Below, in pieces: positions 50,601-57,721 of a stretch of 64,000 nt of DNA (positions are counted from its first letter, which is position 1; each line of letters starts with the position of its first letter). Under the pieces are notes generated by a model. It was not told where the DNA came from. It saw nothing but the letters and a program-made list of their open reading frames with translations, and made no database searches. Source of the stretch: an uncultured Clostridia bacterium (lineage in GTDB: Bacteria; Bacillota; Clostridia; Oscillospirales; Acutalibacteraceae); the NCBI GenBank assembly GCA_937892525.1, contig CALAEV010000005.1, positions 1-64,000 of the forward strand. The letters are read 5' to 3'. The position numbers and the translations under genes are program-made.

Positions 50601-52770
50601 GTGCTACATATTTAAGGATTTTTTCTTCTTCAGCTTTACCTAACATATCAAGCTGACCTAAGTTAAGAAGTGAGTAAGCCTTCCAGAGTTTAATAATTTC
50701 TTTTCTTAAAACTTTACTTACGGATGTAATGCTTTCAGGTTTAGGAAGTTTTTCCATTGTATTAACAATATTTGGAACAAGGTCATCCTTTCGACCATTT
50801 GAGATGAACCAATCTTGTATTGCTGATTGAGTAGTATCAATTGTTCCTTCTGCCGAACAAGCCGCGTAAGCAAGCCATGCCTTTTCCCATGTAGCTGTTC
50901 GGTTAAGTTTTGTTGCCATTCCTGCCATACCTGTTGTGTCAGGACTTCTTGAAAGATTAAGGAATGATGCGTCCTTACCCTGTGATATATAAAGGTTTTT
51001 ATATTCTTCAATCAATTCAAGAATATATTCAAGTTCACGATAGTCAGCCCAGTCAGGGTCTAAAATACGTTTATCTATTTCATCGAATATAATTCTTGCA
51101 ATTTCTAAGTCTTGATTGTAATAAGTAGTCATCGGGCTACCGGTGTTTACGTTACCATCAAGGGTATTCTCTGAATAAGCACCCCCGTCACTACGATAGA
51201 AGAAAATATTGTCAACAAAGAAACTATTTTGAAGACTATCGTCACTACAACCCTCAATTGAGAAACCTGCATTGTAAATATCTTCAATAGCTTTAAGACC
51301 AGCTTCTCTGTTCTGAATTGTTCCGTTTGCTATGTAAGCACGGTCTGTTGATGCGCCACCAACCGCAACCGAAGTTTTAGCTTTAGTCTCATCAAGAGGT
51401 ATTGCTAACATAGTACCTACTTGGGAATCTACCACCGAAGGGTCACCTGAAATCACTGAAACTGATGAGGAAGTTACACCATTTGTAGAATTAAACATAT
51501 ACAAAAACTTGTTAGTTGTACCATTAATTCTAAAAACACGTTGATGGAGCAATAAAGCGTCCGAAATACTTGTTCCAGCTTTATCAACAAGTGTCTTACC
51601 TACAATAAGTGTACTACACCAATTTGAAACCTTATCCTTTTGAACCGAACCCCAGCTCTTAAAGTCACGGCTCTGTCCAATATCCTGATTAGATACATCA
51701 GCATAAGAATCTGTTTCTGAACATATAAACTTAAGTGGTATTCTGACATAGCCCTTAAAATTACCAATATCAACAGTACCATCACTCTTAAGCATTACTT
51801 TGTTCCAGCCGCCATCTTCACGTTGAACATATACATAAGGGTCTTCGCCTGTATATGTTGAAACCGCTGTTCCCTTAGTTGAATAAACTATATCGCTTAC
51901 GTATTGTTTATTGTTTAAAGAACCATCGCCCCAGTCAGACCACAGTTTTTCATTCGCACGTAGTCTGAATGATACACCTTTAAGTTCAACATCAGTAAGG
52001 TCCATCCAGTACCATACTTCTTCAGCACCCTTAAAATCCCAAGTTTGACGAGAATATGATGTATCGAAGGTCTGTGTACCACTTGGCATATCATTCATAA
52101 TAAAACGAAGTGCCGATGTATCACCAACATTGTCCGCAAGGTCTTCTGTACCAGCTTCATCCGCAACACCCATATAAAGAAGCTGACTACCCTGAGTTAC
52201 GGCACCATCATCAGTACCTTTTTCAAATGTCATAATCTCACGAACTGCTGTTGCACTTGTTGAGAAGTTTGTAAATTGGTTTGGGTCAATTTTTGCTACA
52301 GGAACATCAGTAACAGTTGTGTAAATTGGAAGTGAGAACCAATTTTCGTTATCAACTGCTGTGATTGTTACGCTGTAGCGATTGTTCTCAAAATCAACTG
52401 TACCAATGTCGGCTGCCTTGAAAGTTGCTGATGTTCCTGTTACTTTAATTGTATCAAGAACAACTTTTTGGTGAACCGCATTCTTTGCACCCATATCAAC
52501 AAGTTCAAGAATATAGAAATCGATAGTTGTTGCCTCACCCTTAAATGTTTCTTTAGGTGTAGCTGCCGGAAATTCCACCTGAATATTTCCGTCATCATCA
52601 AGCCATGCATCAGCACCTTGTTTAATAGCTTCCTCACTGAAATATGGTGCAGGGTCATAGGAGCCGGGAATTATTTCCGCGCCCACCATCATAAGCGGTA
52701 TTGATGTGATAATCATTACAACCGCTAAAATGACTGCTATGCACTTTTTGGAAGATAATTTTTTCTTCAT
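47635..52770 (-). CDS. Giant secreted multidomain protein ending in an IPA-W domain
   Basis: A 1711-residue exported protein. The signal peptide (IAVILAVVMIITSIPLMMVGA) spans about 1-31. Two related large beta-sandwich regions follow (about 170-540 and 750-1090), each closing GYVRIPLKFI / GYLMIPLYHI and DNIFFYRSD / DNVGFSYSPD, like carbohydrate-binding jelly rolls. Helical spacers separate them (about 560-745 and 1100-1270). An EF-hand-like loop DYNGDGKLDDKDE lies near 1283. Residues about 1595-1711 repeat the domain of the seven small neighbours: YTVTIPAKVQVDW, YSVEASLANKKLLVSV, APVGAYSTQLTYTVDV. It has no sortase motif or membrane helix at the C-terminus. It is probably the tip or hub of the assembly; not a recognisable enzyme. 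Confidence 0.88.
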   Translation of the reverse strand: MKKKLSSKKCIAVILAVVMIITSIPLMMVGAEIIPGSYDPAPYFSEEAIKQGADAWLDDDGNIQVEFPAATPKETFKGEATTIDFYILELVDMGAKNAVHQKVVLDTIKVTGTSATFKAADIGTVDFENNRYSVTITAVDNENWFSLPIYTTVTDVPVAKIDPNQFTNFSTSATAVREIMTFEKGTDDGAVTQGSQLLYMGVADEAGTEDLADNVGDTSALRFIMNDMPSGTQTFDTSYSRQTWDFKGAEEVWYWMDLTDVELKGVSFRLRANEKLWSDWGDGSLNNKQYVSDIVYSTKGTAVSTYTGEDPYVYVQREDGGWNKVMLKSDGTVDIGNFKGYVRIPLKFICSETDSYADVSNQDIGQSRDFKSWGSVQKDKVSNWCSTLIVGKTLVDKAGTSISDALLLHQRVFRINGTTNKFLYMFNSTNGVTSSSVSVISGDPSVVDSQVGTMLAIPLDETKAKTSVAVGGASTDRAYIANGTIQNREAGLKAIEDIYNAGFSIEGCSDDSLQNSFFVDNIFFYRSDGGAYSENTLDGNVNTGSPMTTYYNQDLEIARIIFDEIDKRILDPDWADYRELEYILELIEEYKNLYISQGKDASFLNLSRSPDTTGMAGMATKLNRTATWEKAWLAYAACSAEGTIDTTQSAIQDWFISNGRKDDLVPNIVNTMEKLPKPESITSVSKVLRKEIIKLWKAYSLLNLGQLDMLGKAEEEKILKYVALLDGGEKTEDEFIVGQRLADNPFIVFNDFENHELGEKAWQLEDNKDAYTTAVAGGTSNLANDWRHTKGLVTYTTNGNDNITDSDYYGYVTTDSDKSQEAMDGKLNYNASWATVTNDGYLHSKGVNLYSDSSFTASENNDVFHTVTVTKDGNPIGSDYSNSMRSENLGGLAQTYSAATSNSVPLALIFYVDFTQIKNFYFTVNVFTRDGDGNHVKCRVDTGIINGADRKYWILDNETGEWEIIYTTSRWVFNSAGNQETATDQGVDFNKIEGYKGYLMIPLYHIKQKINDVSSKMLDQDADLLNNIFAVQFCIGGANPTDMDEKSIVIDNVGFSYSPDSYSAASSRNDKSYAEVFGAKSLPAKQFEDAVTAIDPYDEITLSERVQAAQAIYNTLPDVQKQFVEESYKKLELYTTYINNPSNIPQPDTTANNLVTWITNNLNSDATGAKVEDVEKDAEGNIIKDYDLPYPGFVIVTNENGKPEAVPNYAAYGLTAELAVQLEEFYNNSYIYYSVAEKQQVKDAGFLNAYNAAMRCLKSLESIKTDALTFLPEITGLYTVKYDYNGDGKLDDKDESVTDSDNYKIGNFLSIADRDSVKKFFGDNYSPLQYYSKTSIDDGSIYPQLQNTSRGFTYFLKNTETYNIDGEEIKGGILAFQEKLQTVYNIASEHIENRVRFSADELQYVKDILDEYNSFLPAYYNVEELYELEQKIVRLFSVSDITIMDAETDGSSLTTVALNNNDEESMKDIAYVDLSYIAALLDTTVTLQAVSDLKLTQTSGTTFADLNSFTVDGLTADTPLTLGEYDNLYPDEVFTRIPLQIAVDPDIAMNVPKDAVYEGSITFNVYETADIDAGLTGADLVPIATLELPVTFTGTLATAYTVTIPAKVQVDWDTTDNVDVSYSVEASLANKKLLVSVEDSGAEAGKLVDSTGTHTLAFTATNFKETTFTGDVAAGTTPPDKPSIKIEQTAWDNAPVGAYSTQLTYTVDVTS

Positions 52771-52809
52771 ACTCTTCTTCCTTTCTGTTTCTAATCTATA
52801 TAAAGTAAG

Positions 52810-53628
52810 TTATTTTACAATAAGGTCTGTTTTAACAACAAAATTGTTGAGTGGAGTTCTTGCCTGGTCAAATGAATATGGTTGCTGATGAACAATTGCT
52901 TTATATTCGCCTGCCTCTAAAGAACGAGAAATGTTAAATCTTGAAACTGAATAGCCCGGCTGAACAAGTCCTGACTGATAAAGTTGTTCGTCGCTCTCAT
53001 CAATAATACCGTTTTCATTACCATCAAGATAAATTGTGAATACAACAAAACAAATGTCTTTATTCTTTTCTGAGTTTGAAAGAATGAAGTTCTGCTCAAC
53101 CTGACCTGCTTTAAAGTTAATTTGAGCAATACCGTTCATTGTAACATTCTTTGAACCCATATCTTCAACCTTTTCAGGTAAGTCAAGCTCACCCAAGCCC
53201 TGTTGCTGGTCAACATCAAGAAGATTTGGTGCTGTTGTGGTTGGCTCTTCGTCGCCACCACCAATTAACATTCCCAGTCCTGCAATCAATCCTGCAAGAA
53301 CAAGAAGACCGAGGACAATCAAAAGTACAAATGCAAGAATGTTATCTTTTTTAACTGCGATAAATGAGCCGGACTCAAGTTCAATATAACCTATTGTTTT
53401 ATATCTTGCGGAAGATGTTGGTTTGTAAACAATTTCTTCAATATCATTTGAAGTGATTGTGCCGATTTCATCTTTACCATAAGCCAACTGACCAACCACA
53501 CGAATACCACCGTCTGGGTAAAGGGCTTTCATTTCTTTTACAGTATAGCAACCGATTTTAAAGCCTGTATCTTTATTATAATACGACTCTAAATAATCGT
53601 TGCCTTGTTTAATATTAAATACTGCCAA
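52810..53628 (-). CDS. Bitopic membrane protein with exterior beta domain, first gene of the surface locus
   Basis: A 272-residue protein. The N-terminal 90 residues are cytoplasmic if the single long hydrophobic stretch (about 98-122, AFVLLIVLGLLVLAGLIAGLGML) spans the membrane outward. The exterior domain (about 160-272) reads FILSNSEKNKDICFVVFTIYLDG, LVQPGYSVSRFNISRSLEAG and TPLNNFVVKTDLIV. That matches a beta-domain pattern I associate with many secreted Clostridia proteins (residues pairing CxFVxxI with GxYxAxxxxxxY). DGNENGIIDESDE could bind calcium. The start is TTG behind GGAGGG with 7-nt spacing. It may link cytoplasmic sensing to the surface assembly. Confidence 0.85.
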   Translation of the reverse strand: MAVFNIKQGNDYLESYYNKDTGFKIGCYTVKEMKALYPDGGIRVVGQLAYGKDEIGTITSNDIEEIVYKPTSSARYKTIGYIELESGSFIAVKKDNILAFVLLIVLGLLVLAGLIAGLGMLIGGGDEEPTTTAPNLLDVDQQQGLGELDLPEKVEDMGSKNVTMNGIAQINFKAGQVEQNFILSNSEKNKDICFVVFTIYLDGNENGIIDESDEQLYQSGLVQPGYSVSRFNISRSLEAGEYKAIVHQQPYSFDQARTPLNNFVVKTDLIVK

Positions 53629-53687
53629 AACAGTACCCTCCTAAAAATGAAGATAGTCATAGATAATAATCCTATTATAGATACTTT

Positions 53688-53716
53688 ATTATAACCCCTT
53701 AAAATTAACATGTCAA
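53688..53716 (-). promoter_or_regulatory. Consensus sigma-A promoter of the surface locus
   Basis: TTGACA (53711-53716) and TATAAT (53688-53693), both perfect, with a 17-bp spacer. The predicted start near 53681 leaves a leader of about 53 nt. Confidence 0.9.
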
Positions 53717-53742
53717 GTAAATTTGAACAAAAAATGAACATA

Positions 53743-53778
53743 AAAACCCACGCAAAATAGACATTCTGCGTGGGTTTT
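53743..53778 (-). terminator. Terminator of the SPFH gene
   Basis: AAAACCCACGCA (53743-53754) pairs with TGCGTGGGTTTT (53767-53778), 12 bp with a 12-nt loop and a T-run. It separates the SPFH operon from the surface-locus promoter. Confidence 0.9.
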
Positions 53779-53810
53779 ATTAGTTGTTAGTCACATTTAG
53801 ACAATATTTT

Positions 53811-54704
53811 TTATTTTTTCGCAAGTTCTGTAAGAGATGTTGCAAGACCTGCAAGTCCTTGAATTTCTGATGGAATAATAATCTTTGTAGCCTGACCATC
53901 AGCTGCTTTTTCAAATGATTCAAGAGCTTTAATACTGATAAACTCTTTACTTGGATTCACCTTGTTAATCATTTCAATACCGGCTGCAGTTGCTTCTTGA
54001 ATCTTAAGGATTGCTGCTGCCTCACCTTCTGCTTCACGGATTTTTGACTCTTTAACAGCGTCAGCACGAAGAATAGCAGATTCTTTTTCACCTTCTGCAA
54101 CAAGGATTGCTGCTTTCTTTTCGCCCTCTGCCTGAAGGATTTTTTCACGGCGTTCACGCTCTGCCTTCATCTGTTTTTCCATTGAATCCTGAATTTCTTT
54201 TGGAGGCATAATGTTTTTAAGCTCAACACGGTTAATCTTAATACCCCAAGCATCTGTTGCTTCGTCAAGAACTGTTGTAATCTGTGAGTTGATTGTATCT
54301 CTTGAAGTAAGAGTTGAGTCAAGCTCCATATCACCAATAATATTACGAAGTGTTGTTGCTGTAAGGTTTTCAATAGCCATCATTGGTCTTTCAACGCCAT
54401 AAGTGTAAAGTTTAGGGTCGATAATTCTGTAGAAAACAACTGTATCAATTGACATTGTAACATTATCCTTTGTAATAACAGGCTGTGGTGGGAAATCCAC
54501 AACTGCTTCTTTAAGGCTTACTCTTTTTGCTACTCTGTCAATAATAGGGATTTTTACATGAATACCTGTATCCCATGTTGTGTGGTATGCACCAAGGCGC
54601 TCAATAACATAAGCATTTGCCTGTGGTACGATGATTACGTTTTTAATGATGATTGCAATTACAAGTACTGCGATGATAATAAAAGGTGTAATAATAAATT
54701 CCAT
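53811..54704 (-). CDS. SPFH/band 7 membrane protein (QmcA/stomatin type)
   Basis: A 297-residue membrane-microdomain scaffold protein. One N-terminal membrane segment (about 5-26) is followed by the band 7 domain (QANAYVIERLGAYHTTWDTG to GIKINRVELKNIMPPKEIQ). A helical region rich in Glu/Ala/Lys (about 180-250, AEREREKILQAEGEKKAA-like) precedes the C-terminus ALESFEKAADGQATKIIIPS. Its partner NfeD is encoded 23 nt upstream. The pair is thought to organise lipid domains and quality control. Confidence 0.95.
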   Translation of the reverse strand: MEFIITPFIIIAVLVIAIIIKNVIIVPQANAYVIERLGAYHTTWDTGIHVKIPIIDRVAKRVSLKEAVVDFPPQPVITKDNVTMSIDTVVFYRIIDPKLYTYGVERPMMAIENLTATTLRNIIGDMELDSTLTSRDTINSQITTVLDEATDAWGIKINRVELKNIMPPKEIQDSMEKQMKAERERREKILQAEGEKKAAILVAEGEKESAILRADAVKESKIREAEGEAAAILKIQEATAAGIEMINKVNPSKEFISIKALESFEKAADGQATKIIIPSEIQGLAGLATSLTELAKK

Positions 54705-54727
54705 AACGTTTCTCCTTTAATAAATTT

Positions 54728-55165
54728 TTATTTTGTTATAACAAGTGTAGTACCCTCTACACTTACTATTTTAACCGATTCGTCTTTTGCGATTATTTCG
54801 CCATTTTGAGTTTTGGCTTTCCAATAAATGTCGCCTACAAGCACTTTACCATTAAGCCCATCTGTTTCTTCTGTAGTTTTACCGTATTTACCGATAAGTT
54901 TACTGTCTGCACTGACTTCGTCTTTATCTTTTTTTATGTATTTCTTGTAAACCTTACGAGAAATAATCATAGCAATTATGCTTAGTATTACAAAGACGAG
55001 CACCTGAACAAGAAAGCTATCAACTACTAAAGATACAAGACAAGTAAAAAGCGCCGCAGGTACAAACCATATTGAAACAAGTGCTGCCGTTGAAAGTTCA
55101 ATTATGAGTGCTACAACACCAACAGCAACCCACAATGCCCAAAGGTTTTCAAATAAAAACTCCAA
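54728..55165 (-). CDS. NfeD-family membrane protein
   Basis: A short NfeD (about 145 residues) with two or three membrane segments (about 9-55, WVAVGVVALIIELSTAALVS and VLVFVILSIIAMIISRKVYK). A C-terminal OB-fold follows (KYGKTTEETDGLNGKVLVGD and VKIVSVEGTTLVI). The usual partner is the SPFH protein encoded next. A GTG at 55174 is in frame, but AAAGGAG lies right against it; the TTG at 55165 has 8-nt spacing and is preferred. Confidence 0.92.
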   Translation of the reverse strand: MEFLFENLWALWVAVGVVALIIELSTAALVSIWFVPAALFTCLVSLVVDSFLVQVLVFVILSIIAMIISRKVYKKYIKKDKDEVSADSKLIGKYGKTTEETDGLNGKVLVGDIYWKAKTQNGEIIAKDESVKIVSVEGTTLVITK

Positions 55166-55178
55166 CTCTTTCACTCCT

Positions 55179-55514
55179 TTACTTAATTACATATTTATAC
55201 AGGGCGTCCATAACCACATCTTCAAAACTGCCTGACGCACCCCAGTCAAATCTTAACAAGCCTTGACCTCCACCACCACTTACAACGTGAATGTGTGTTC
55301 TGCCACGAAGATTGTCAGCAACAACTGTCAATGTAAGGCGATTGCCTGCACGGTAGTAATGCTTTTCATAAACTGAAACCGTAAGTTTTGTACCGTTACC
55401 CATATCGCTTACATATTCGTCGATTTTTTGACCTGTGATTGAGCCGTTTATAACTGCTTTATCAATAAGGTCAATAGCCTCATCAGGTGAAACTGATACA
55501 TAAAAATCTGTCAC
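55179..55514 (-). CDS. Small conserved protein, possibly DUF6054
   Basis: A 111-residue cytoplasmic protein: ISPDEAIDLI-like N-terminus (VSPDEAIDLIDKAV), a central beta-rich part LTLTVVADNLRGRTHIHVV, then GGGGQGLLRFDWGASGSFED and a helical end. I associate this pattern with the uncharacterised DUF6054 family, without certainty. It starts with GTG behind GGAGG (7 nt). It is encoded between the DUF1836 regulator and NfeD in one operon. Confidence 0.75.
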   Translation of the reverse strand: MTDFYVSVSPDEAIDLIDKAVINGSITGQKIDEYVSDMGNGTKLTVSVYEKHYYRAGNRLTLTVVADNLRGRTHIHVVSGGGGQGLLRFDWGASGSFEDVVMDALYKYVIK

Positions 55515-55526
55515 ACTAACCCCTCC

Positions 55527-56087
55527 TTACATTAACTGAATAAATGCTTTTTGAGCAAGCTCTTTCATTTGTGTTGCAAGAATTGCAAGTACCATTGCTC
55601 TTAGTGCTGTTCTCAGTTTTTTCTGAGAAACACCGTCGCTGATTTTTGCGTGTTCAAGACGATTATCAATAACACGGTCAAGATATTCTGTATCTGCAAC
55701 AGCATTCTGTTGACACGTATAAATTATACTACACAGAATATTGAATAATTCCCTGTCCGGCAAAATATCGTCTGAACGGTCTTCTACCGACCCATTGATG
55801 TAACTCATCAGAAATGCGATTTGTTCAAGTTGCATTGAGCCACGCATCATATTTATAAGAATAATGCGCATTACTTGTTCTTCACCGTAGCGTTTGCCTT
55901 CTGGATTTTTTACCCAGCCACGCTTTACCCAATTCTGAATTGTTGAGGCTTCAAGCCCTGTAAGTTCTCTGACCTGCGCCAAGGTTAAGCCTTTTGTAAC
56001 TGTTAACAGTGGAGCTATGACAGAATAACAATTATCTGCCGCAACACTGTTAAAGTTCAGCACTGTACCTGGTATTAATTCCAACAT
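55527..56087 (-). CDS. DUF1836 protein with MerR-like helix-turn-helix
   Basis: A 186-residue putative regulator. Residues about 35-75 form a MerR-like HTH: GLTLAQVRELTGLEASTIQN, then WVKRGWV and RYGEEQVMRI. The rest (MRGSMQLEQIAFLMSYINGS) matches the DUF1836 family. It is the first gene of an operon with DUF6054, nfeD and the SPFH gene. The promoter carries a dyad between -35 and -10, the MerR-family arrangement, so autoregulation is likely. GGAGG lies 7 nt before the ATG. Confidence 0.88.
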   Translation of the reverse strand: MLELIPGTVLNFNSVAADNCYSVIAPLLTVTKGLTLAQVRELTGLEASTIQNWVKRGWVKNPEGKRYGEEQVMRIILINMMRGSMQLEQIAFLMSYINGSVEDRSDDILPDRELFNILCSIIYTCQQNAVADTEYLDRVIDNRLEHAKISDGVSQKKLRTALRAMVLAILATQMKELAQKAFIQLM

Positions 56088-56114
56088 ACTCCACCTCCCT
56101 TATGCTGTGATATG

Positions 56115-56143
56115 ATTATATCATAGGTTCAAGTGAACTTCAA
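56115..56143 (-). promoter_or_regulatory. Promoter and dyad of the DUF1836 operon
   Basis: TTGAAG (56138-56143) and TATAAT (56115-56120) with a 17-bp spacer. GTTCA-ct-TGAAC (56127-56138) sits in the spacer, touching the -35 box. This is typical of operators bound by MerR-family proteins. The rest of the gap to 56263 is T/A-rich with no other recognisable feature. Confidence 0.7.
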
Positions 56144-56263
56144 GTCGGTTTTTATGACTTTTTAATGTTGTTTTTTGACAATTTCGACCTACGAAAAGAT
56201 TTTTTCTTGTTTTTTCTAAATTTTTCTTTAATTTTTATATATTTTTCTCGTTTTTTTGCAAAA

Positions 56264-56296
56264 AAATAAAGGTAGTTTTTCAACTACCCTTTATTT
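56264..56296 (-). terminator. Terminator of the MATE gene
   Basis: AAATAAAGGTAGTT (56264-56277) pairs with AACTACCCTTTATTT (56282-56296) with one bulged base; T-run follows. It begins directly after the stop codon. Confidence 0.85.
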
Positions 56297-57661
56297 TTAA
56301 TCAATTAAATCTTTCATTCGCTCTTTTGCGTGTTTTAATGTTTTCTTCAAAAATATTGAGCTTAATATAAGCGATACACTCTCTGCAATTGGGAACGCAA
56401 ACCACACAAGCTCAAGACGACCGGTTTGTGAAAGAAGCCACGCTGCAGGAAGCAATACTACCAGTTGACGACAAATTGAAACAATCAAACTATGGTTTGG
56501 GTTGCCGATTGCCTGACAAACTGACCCTGCAATAATACAGAATCCTGCAAAAAGAAGATGTGTGCCGATAATTCTTAACGCCGGTACACCGATTTCCAAC
56601 ATACTTTCGGAAGCATTGAAGAAACCGAGAAGAATATGTGGTATAAACTCAAACGCCAACAATCCAACAAACATAATTAAAATTGCTGTAATAATGGTAA
56701 TAGTAATAGTCTTTTTAACTCGTTCATATTTTTTTGCACCGTAATTGTATGCAATAATCGGTACCATACCATTGTTGAGTCCAAAAATCGGCATAAACAT
56801 AAAACTCTGCAATTTGAAATATGCGCCAAAAACTGCAGTTGCAGTAGTTGTAAATGCAATAAGGATTTTATTAAGGCAGAATGTCATAACGGAGCCAATT
56901 GACTGCATTATGATTGACGGAAGACCGATTTTATAGATTTCTTTTACGATTTCTTTATTAAAACGAATTAACTTAAAGCTTATATGAACATCCTTATTAA
57001 ACTTGAGATTAAAAATAATTGCTGCAAGACCTGCCATAATCTGCCCTGCAATTGTTGCTATTGCTGCACCTGCAACTTCAAGTTTTGGAAAACCGAACAA
57101 GCCAAAAATCAAGATAGGGTCAAGAATAATATTAACGATTGTACCAATAAGGTGGGTAATCATTGTGCAGAATGTTCTGCCTGTTGCCTGAAGCATTTTT
57201 TCAAAACAAAACTGTGCAAAAATACCTACTGCACCACACATACAGATTGTTGCGTAATCTGTACCGTATTTTACAATTTCTTCTACATCTGTTTGTGCTA
57301 AAAAGAAAGGCTTTGAAAAGAAAAATCCAATCAAGGCAAAAACTACATAACTACACACAAACAAAAAGATACCTGTATTTGCGATTTTATTTGCTTTTTC
57401 AAACTGCTTTGCACCTAACGCACGAGATAAAAGCGCATTCATACCTACTGCTGTACCACCACAAACAGCAATCATTAGTTGTTGTAGTGGGAAAGCAAGT
57501 GAAACTGCATTAAGTGCATTTTCACTTAATTGAGCAACAAATATACTGTCAACAATATTATAGCATGCCTGAATAACCATTGAAAGCATCATTGGCGCAG
57601 ACATTGAAAACAGCAACTTACCTATGGGCATTACTCCCATTTTGTTTTCTTTTACACTCAT
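56297..57661 (-). CDS. MATE-family efflux transporter
   Basis: A 454-residue inner-membrane multidrug/toxin exporter with about 12 membrane segments. Typical segments include FSMSAPMMLSMVIQACYNIV near the N-terminus, a GTAVGMNALLSRALGAK loop and the second-half NNGMVPIIAYNYGAKKYERV. It probably uses Na+ or H+, and the substrate is unknown. AAGGA lies 10 nt before the ATG. It starts 27 nt after the hairpin that terminates the wzc-like gene, so a dedicated promoter is not obvious. Confidence 0.94.
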   Translation of the reverse strand: MSVKENKMGVMPIGKLLFSMSAPMMLSMVIQACYNIVDSIFVAQLSENALNAVSLAFPLQQLMIAVCGGTAVGMNALLSRALGAKQFEKANKIANTGIFLFVCSYVVFALIGFFFSKPFFLAQTDVEEIVKYGTDYATICMCGAVGIFAQFCFEKMLQATGRTFCTMITHLIGTIVNIILDPILIFGLFGFPKLEVAGAAIATIAGQIMAGLAAIIFNLKFNKDVHISFKLIRFNKEIVKEIYKIGLPSIIMQSIGSVMTFCLNKILIAFTTTATAVFGAYFKLQSFMFMPIFGLNNGMVPIIAYNYGAKKYERVKKTITITIITAILIMFVGLLAFEFIPHILLGFFNASESMLEIGVPALRIIGTHLLFAGFCIIAGSVCQAIGNPNHSLIVSICRQLVVLLPAAWLLSQTGRLELVWFAFPIAESVSLILSSIFLKKTLKHAKERMKDLID

Positions 57662-57688
57662 TTTTTTACATCCTTAAAACGCAAAAAT

Positions 57689-57712
57689 AAACCGTACCCG
57701 AAAGTACGGTTT
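57689..57712 (-). terminator. Terminator of the tyrosine-kinase gene
   Basis: AAACCGTAC (57689-57697) pairs with GTACGGTTT (57704-57712), 6-nt loop, followed on the minus strand by ATTTTTGCGTTTT. Confidence 0.82.
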
Positions 57713-57721
57713 ATAATTTAA

